Assembly (NCBI RefSeq): GCF_033807715.1 | Contig: NC_084592.1 | Span: 29,639,419 to 29,703,418, forward strand | Direction of reading: 5' to 3' | Length of the DNA stretch: 64,000 nucleotides | Source of the DNA: Cololabis saira | Lineage: Eukaryota; Chordata; Actinopteri; Beloniformes; Belonidae | Shown here: positions 62,202 through 64,000 of the stretch, one piece after another | Layout of the letters: every line of letters starts with the position of its first letter | Position numbering within the stretch: position 1 is the stretch's first letter | Program-made: the position numbers and the translations under genes | Notes under the pieces: model-generated | What the model saw: only the letters and a program-made list of their open reading frames with translations | Database searches by the model: none | What the model was told of the DNA's origin: nothing

Positions 62202-63806
62202 CAGGGGTCCGTTTCACAAAGCAGGTTCAACAAACACTGAGTCTAATCCTGAACTCTTACTTGATCTACTCTGAGATCGGAAACTCTGAGTTTTCGCTTC
62301 CAGAACAGCGGATTTGAGGTAATTTACTCAACTCTAAGTAGTTTCACCGGGAGTTAAGCGCGAGCGTGAGGGAAATAAAAAGCCAGCATCAGTAGATCGC
62401 TGATACAAGGATTCACCATGGCAACCGGCGACACAAAAGAGCGACATACATTTTCTTTTTTTTCTTTTTAACTTTATTTATCTTTTCAATTTACAAAATC
62501 CCTTTGAGGAAACGTTAGTTTGCATCTGAAGATCCACATACTTCACGCCACTGGAGTTAGAAGCGTTAATACGTGCATATGGCGAGTATGAGAGCATATT
62601 TAAAAAAAAAAAAATTAAATTTTATTGTCAATTAGATCAGGGCAATCAATTGGGTACGGCAGCTGCCACACCTCGGCTTCAGGGGAGAATGTAAATGTTT
62701 TTTTTTTAAATACATTTATGGAATTACTGTATCTATTTGTATTGATTTATTCTATTACTTCATACATATACAATAACTACAAATGCATATCAGAACAACA
62801 TGATGGATTTCAGTAGGTATTATCTATCCCAACACTTGTACCCCCCCCTCATATCTTGAAATGTCCAAGCGTCCCTGACGACAGTGGTCGCTATCAATCT
62901 CGTTTTTAGTGCGCTCTGCAGATATAATATATGTCCTGCCATTTTCTTTCTTTTTATTTAAATTGATTTATTTTATTATATTTATGTTACTTATGTAATG
63001 ACTTATGCACTTCATCCACTTTATGTCTCATACTGTATTTGTTTATTTAATTCCTTGATGCCTGACTGTCCACGGTCAATGTTCTGACTGTAATTGGAAC
63101 TTTTAAATAAAGTTTTAAATAAAGTAAAAAAAAAAAGTGCGCTCTGCAGTGTTACTAACTTACAAAAATTAAAATGAACAGACAACCACGCAATAAAAAA
63201 AAAAGAAATAAGGCAAGTGATGGGTCCAGAATATATTAACGAGGCTGTTAGCCACTGATGGATTAATTATGCAAGTTCATCTCAAAGTAAGATATAAATC
63301 CTCTTATACATCTGTTTAAGGGAAATATTTGACTTTTTTTTTACTCTCCCTCTCCTTTTTGCATTTGGACTTTAACTGTTTGAAGTTAAACTGGGATGTC
63401 CCTGTGATATTGTTGCACTGACATAGTGAATAAAATACGTTGCGTTTGTCAGATACGCCTTTTCTGCTCTCTAACTCTGCCGCTTGCTGTCCGTGGTGCA
63501 GAAAACGGATGCGTATTTCGTAAAGACCCATTGGCTGAATTGACGCCACTGAGGGAGGAGACAGAGAGAAACTCCAGGTTCGCTGAAATAAACCTGGTCC
63601 CGACCAGGTTAGGTTCAGAGCGTCTGTTACTACGGTAACTGACCGAGAGCTTAAGTTACCTCTCTTTGTGAAACAGGCTAGAGTTACTCCTCTTTCTCTG
63701 GTTTGAGTTACCTCCCTTTGTGAAACGGAAAACTCAGAGTTTCCCTCATTTCAGGGTTAACAGACTCAGAGTTCTCACTAAACCTGCTTTGTGAAACGGG
63801 CCCCAG
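62202..63806. mobile_element. PIF/Harbinger-like element, 1.6 kb, 3-bp duplication
   Basis: The body 62205-63803 begins GGGTCCGTTTCACAAAGCAG and ends in the inverted counterpart CTGCTTTGTGAAACGGGCCC. CAG flanks it on both sides (62202-62204, 63804-63806). TTTGTGAAAC recurs at about 63667, 63719 and 63790 as subterminal repeats. ATGGCAACCGGCGACACAAA at 62418 could be a transposase start, but the frame breaks within 20 codons. The 3-bp duplication suits Harbinger, although CAG is not the usual TWA. Confidence 0.7.
62922..63136 (+). mobile_element. 5'-truncated LINE 3' end with 13-bp target duplication
   Basis: The 215-base insert is AT-rich, has two AATAAAG signals (about 63105 and 63117) and ends in an 11-base A run. 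GTGCGCTCTGCAG occurs exactly at 62909-62921 and 63137-63149. A 13-bp duplication, poly(A) end and lack of a 5' part are the marks of L1-type target-primed insertion. Confidence 0.85.
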
Positions 63807-64000
63807 ATCTCAGCAACAAGGCAAGTCAAGGGGCTTTACATAATAAATACATGAAGAGTGAGGAGGTAAAAAAAAAAAAGTTGCAGTGCAGTGGCAGATT
63901 AAAGAAAAGTTGGACTTAAACTAAAGTTACAATTGAGTATGAAAATTAAAATAGTTTAAAGTTAAATCCAGAATATTTTAAATATTTCCCTAAGAGGCAG

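Larger units (their letters stand above)
62168..63960 (+). repeat. Common fish interspersed repeat split by the Harbinger-like element
   Basis: CCAGGCAAGACGGGTTTATT then TATATACC before 62205, and AGCAACAAGGCAAGTCAAGG then GGCTTTACATAATA after 63806, are the two halves of a repeat whose usual form is GGCAAGTTTATTTATATAGC followed by CAAGGCAATTCAAAGTGCTT. The right limit is approximate. Confidence 0.6.

Overview
The window looks like teleost fish nuclear DNA. The evidence is the abundance of (CA)n, (TA)n and (ACTC)n microsatellites and a dense mixture of LINEs (L1, Tx1-like, CR1/L2-type), Tc1/mariner, hAT, PIF/Harbinger-like, Ty3/gypsy, DIRS-like and tRNA-SINE sequences, with no bacterial gene architecture. 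I found no complete cellular gene. Two short stretches (18605-18790 and 37329-37550) could be host exons but I could not identify them.

Layout. 1-2836: an L1 copy with ORF1 tail, broken endonuclease and ORF2 tail. 2985-7350: decayed Tc1 and non-LTR reverse transcriptase, then a long modular repeat (copy A, 4611-6291) carrying a nested 693-bp hAT element with a perfect 8-bp target duplication. 7362-12885: Tc1 head, CR1/L2 pieces, an LTR-like repeat and GC-rich repeats. 12968-17440: a second L1 on the minus strand with an intact 347-codon ORF1 and a 588-codon ORF2 C-terminal frame, but no endonuclease or core reverse transcriptase. 17780-24880: mariner remnant, modular repeat copy B, hAT debris and a 421-bp TTAA element. 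25005-25818: a very compact LTR retrotransposon with primer-binding-site-like sequence. 27181-31415: hAT MITE and a Tx1-like LINE.

32084-36873 is a third L1, broken by a Ty3/gypsy integrase plus 3' LTR and, in its 3' UTR, by a mariner-type MITE that itself contains a hAT MITE. 38058-41560: an LTR-like repeat and a hAT transposase gene with a good intron. 43683-48344: tRNA-like repeat, a hAT BED finger split by a Harbinger-type MITE, a DIRS-like fragment, and a 2.17-kb inverted-repeat element enclosing a hAT-like coding exon. 49156-54778: CR1/L2 tail, SINE, and two further modular repeat copies. 58786-61516: a SCAN/Gmr1-like gypsy element that keeps LTR, gag and protease but has lost pol. 62205-63803: a Harbinger-like element with 3-bp target duplication and an internal retroposed insertion.

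Nothing here works as a pathway. The main story is layered insertion, with precise target duplications that give a relative order of events, and repeated creation of internally deleted elements. Clade names rest on remembered family motifs, not on database searches.
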